Assembly: GCF_030730945.1 (NCBI RefSeq)
Contig: NZ_JAVAMS010000017.1
Coordinates: 1-6,207, forward strand
Source of the DNA: Aurantiacibacter poecillastricola
Lineage (GTDB): Bacteria > Pseudomonadota > Alphaproteobacteria > Sphingomonadales > Sphingomonadaceae
DNA length: 6,207 bases
Direction of reading: 5' to 3'
Position numbers and translations under genes: made by a program. Within the stretch, counting starts at the first letter, position 1; the number at the start of each line of letters is the position of its first letter. Shown in pieces: positions 4,672-6,207 of the stretch. The notes beneath the pieces are model-generated. The model did no database searches and had not been told where the DNA came from. It saw only the letters and a list, made by a program, of their open reading frames with translations.

Positions 4672-5940
4672 ATGGAACGCGACCCCGAAAAGCACAGCCT
4701 TGCGCCTGATGAATTGCAGGGCATCTATGAGGCGCGTGTCGCGCCCCGCCTTTTTGCGAACGCCCAGCCCGTTGAACGGCCCACAGCCGTTGTCCTGGGT
4801 GGCCAGCCCGGATCGGGTAAAACTCCAATGCAGAAAGCGGCGGAGCGCGAATTTTCCGGCCAAGGCGGCTTGGCCAAGATCATCGGTGATGATCTGCGCT
4901 CATACCTGCCTCACTACAAAGGATTGCAGCGCGCCGACGATCAGACGGCGGCATTCTATACCGACCGCGATTCAGGACGCCTGGTTGAAAAAGCCATCGC
5001 AGACGCCGCCCAGCGCGGGGTGAACGTCATGGTCGAAGGAACCATGCGGAATGCGGAAACGGTCGCAGCCACCCTGCAACAGTTCCGTGAGGCAGGTTAC
5101 ACGACCGATGCGCGGGCGCTCGCTGTTAGCCCGGAAATGTCCGCGCTAGGCATCATGCAGCGTTATGCAGCGCAGAAGGAAGCGCGCGGGGTCGGCCGCA
5201 TGACCGCGCCCGAAGCCCACCAGAACGCCTTGCGCGGTATGCTCGACACCCTGGACCGGATTCAGGACAACCGCCTTGCCGATAGTCTCACGATCTATCG
5301 CAGGGGCGGCGAGGCGATCCAGCGTTTCGACCTGTCCCGAACGCCTGAAGCCGACGAACCGCGCGCCCGCGCTCTGGTCGAGCAGGAACGCAACCGCCCG
5401 TTCACACCGCAGGAAGCGGCCTTCATCCAGCGCGAAGTAGAACGGATTACGCCGATCCTTCACAAGCACGGCATCATTGCCGAGCGCGACACCAATTTGC
5501 TCCTTGAGCAGATACAGGTGTTGCAGGGGCGCGGATCAGGGCCAGCCCAGCTTGGGCCATTCCTGTCACTGGACGACCTGAAACGCGAACATGGCAATGT
5601 AGCGCAATTGGCTGTCAAACAAGCCGAGAAGGGCCTTGCCGACGCGCCGGAATCCGAGCGGGAGAAGGCCGCGCGAATCCTTGCGCTGACCAAGGACATT
5701 GCCAATCCTGATAATTTTCAGCGCAAGCTGGATGAGGCGCGGACCAATCAGATTCCAGTGCGCGACATGCAGGGGATGCAGCCCCTTCAACGCCTCGCCA
5801 CTATCGGGGCCGCAGTGGACCGCGAGCTGCAACGCCAGCGAGACACAGGGCGCGGTGAGACAGATCGACAGGCAGGCCGATCCGATCCGGTGCGTTCTTC
5901 AGCCGACAAATCGAGCCGCGAGGATGAGCGGGAGCGTTGA
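4660..5940 (+). CDS. Zeta-type toxin / UDP-sugar kinase-like P-loop protein
   Basis: A P-loop kinase of the zeta toxin family, 426 residues from TTG 4660 or 422 from ATG 4672. Visible are Walker A GGQPGSGKT (47-55), the following DD-R-Y-L-P-x-Y segment (77-86, as in the D-x-R-x-x-x-P-x-Y motif of zeta toxins), the substrate-loop motif VEGTMR (125-130) with Glu126, Thr128 and Arg130, and arginines in 176-180 and 214-215 that may contact ATP phosphates. Known zeta toxins phosphorylate UDP-N-acetylglucosamine in the cytoplasm and so poison wall synthesis. The kinase core is about 230 residues; the remaining 190 residues, helical and charged with a polar disordered tail (395-426), are an extension absent from the classical short zeta of Gram-positive plasmids. 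The start is ambiguous; TTG overlaps the upstream stop, while ATG lacks a good ribosome binding site. Confidence 0.88.
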   Translation: MSSRMERDPEKHSLAPDELQGIYEARVAPRLFANAQPVERPTAVVLGGQPGSGKTPMQKAAEREFSGQGGLAKIIGDDLRSYLPHYKGLQRADDQTAAFYTDRDSGRLVEKAIADAAQRGVNVMVEGTMRNAETVAATLQQFREAGYTTDARALAVSPEMSALGIMQRYAAQKEARGVGRMTAPEAHQNALRGMLDTLDRIQDNRLADSLTIYRRGGEAIQRFDLSRTPEADEPRARALVEQERNRPFTPQEAAFIQREVERITPILHKHGIIAERDTNLLLEQIQVLQGRGSGPAQLGPFLSLDDLKREHGNVAQLAVKQAEKGLADAPESEREKAARILALTKDIANPDNFQRKLDEARTNQIPVRDMQGMQPLQRLATIGAAVDRELQRQRDTGRGETDRQAGRSDPVRSSADKSSREDERER

Positions 5941-6062
5941 GAGCATCGAACCTACTCTGAAGCCGTGAACCTGCTTTATTCGCTAGGCGGCAGAGCCGCC
6001 AACCTCACCGAACCTGCAAACAGTTTCGGCCCGTTCGGGTAACAATCAGGGCTAAGGCAATG
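5941..6062. other. Non-coding gap after zeta gene, with small hairpin
   Basis: No gene is seen. A 6-pair stem with a 3-base loop (5986-5991/5995-6000, GGCGGC/GCCGCC) lies 45 bases after the zeta stop and may end its transcript, though no T run follows. GAACCTGC occurs twice, once on each side of the hairpin. The stretch then leads straight into the second structured repeat. Confidence 0.5.
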
Positions 6063-6207
6063 ATGACGGAGGATCCGCACAGCGGATCATTCCGGCCCTA
6101 ATCTCTGAACGATCATGCGCGCGATCGGCGGCATGATTGAGCGCGCCTGGCTGTGCCTGGCGCGCAGTGTGCCGGCGATGCCAGCACCCCGATAGAGCCG
6201 CCCAGGC
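6063..6207 (+). repeat. Structured direct repeat, copy 2 (cut by window end)
   Basis: It matches copy 1 in order: 6063-6096, 6107-6123 and 6185-6201 are exact. Stems: 6072-6078/6082-6088; 6110-6118/6131-6139 with one G-T pair; 6141-6147/6159-6165 (GCGCGCC/GGCGCGC) with an 11-base loop that is much shorter than in copy 1. The following hairpin starting at GCCG is cut at 6207. By analogy with copy 1 I expect a further few hundred bases of leader and then a plus-strand gene beyond the window. Confidence 0.8.

Noticed and set aside
5941..6062. Integron attC-like site after the zeta gene
   Set aside because: The small stem and the repeated GAACCTGC do not show the R/L core-site arrangement of attC, and no integrase is visible.
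1394..6207. Insertion sequence or composite transposon bounded by the repeats
   Set aside because: The repeats hold no transposase, have no terminal inverted repeats or evident target duplications, and no transposase lies between them.

Overview
The window is GC-rich DNA whose gene content (ArdC, a zeta-type toxin, a degenerate thermonuclease-like exported protein, several small proteins of unknown function) points to an accessory region of an alphaproteobacterial plasmid or integrative/conjugative element. My best guess for the host is a sphingomonad (Sphingobium, Novosphingobium, Sphingopyxis or a relative). That rests on the style and codon use of the proteins, not on a database match. No replication, transfer, transposase, integrase, rRNA, tRNA or CRISPR feature is visible.

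Layout. (1) 13-1308: three plus-strand genes of unknown function, the first two overlapping by four bases (ATGA), the third a small coiled-coil/tail-anchor protein; a strong hairpin at 1314-1356 ends the unit. (2) 1311-1826: about 515 bases that I read as non-coding, packed with inverted repeats, leading into ardC. It contains copy 1 of a structured repeat (1394-1551) and a long foldback around 1605-1742. (3) 1827-3256: ardC (antirestriction, ssDNA-binding plus metallopeptidase) and a 145-residue unknown protein, probably one transcript, separated by an intercistronic hairpin. (4) 3276-3603: a strong hairpin between convergent genes, then a small minus-strand gene. (5) 3701-4291: a 49-residue membrane protein and a secreted thermonuclease-like protein with an altered catalytic motif. 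(6) 4258-5940: a long hairpin, then a 100-residue helical protein whose stop overlaps the TTG start of a zeta-type toxin; this looks like a toxin-antitoxin or related two-gene operon. (7) 5941-6207: non-coding, ending in copy 2 of the structured repeat, which probably precedes another gene beyond the window.

The most interesting signal is the repeated hairpin element. Two copies about 4.67 kb apart share exact blocks of 34, 17 and 17 bases. Between the blocks the sequence changes, but stems are kept by alternative pairs and the length difference falls mainly in a loop. The last 12 bases of the ardC leader also occur exactly at bases 1-12, just before the first gene, so a third leader copy probably lies just upstream. 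A shared, structured leader placed before several accessory genes, one of them ardC, recalls the single-stranded-DNA promoters (Frpo/ssi) of conjugative plasmid leading regions, which drive antirestriction genes soon after transfer. A cis-acting RNA leader is the main alternative. Both are inference.
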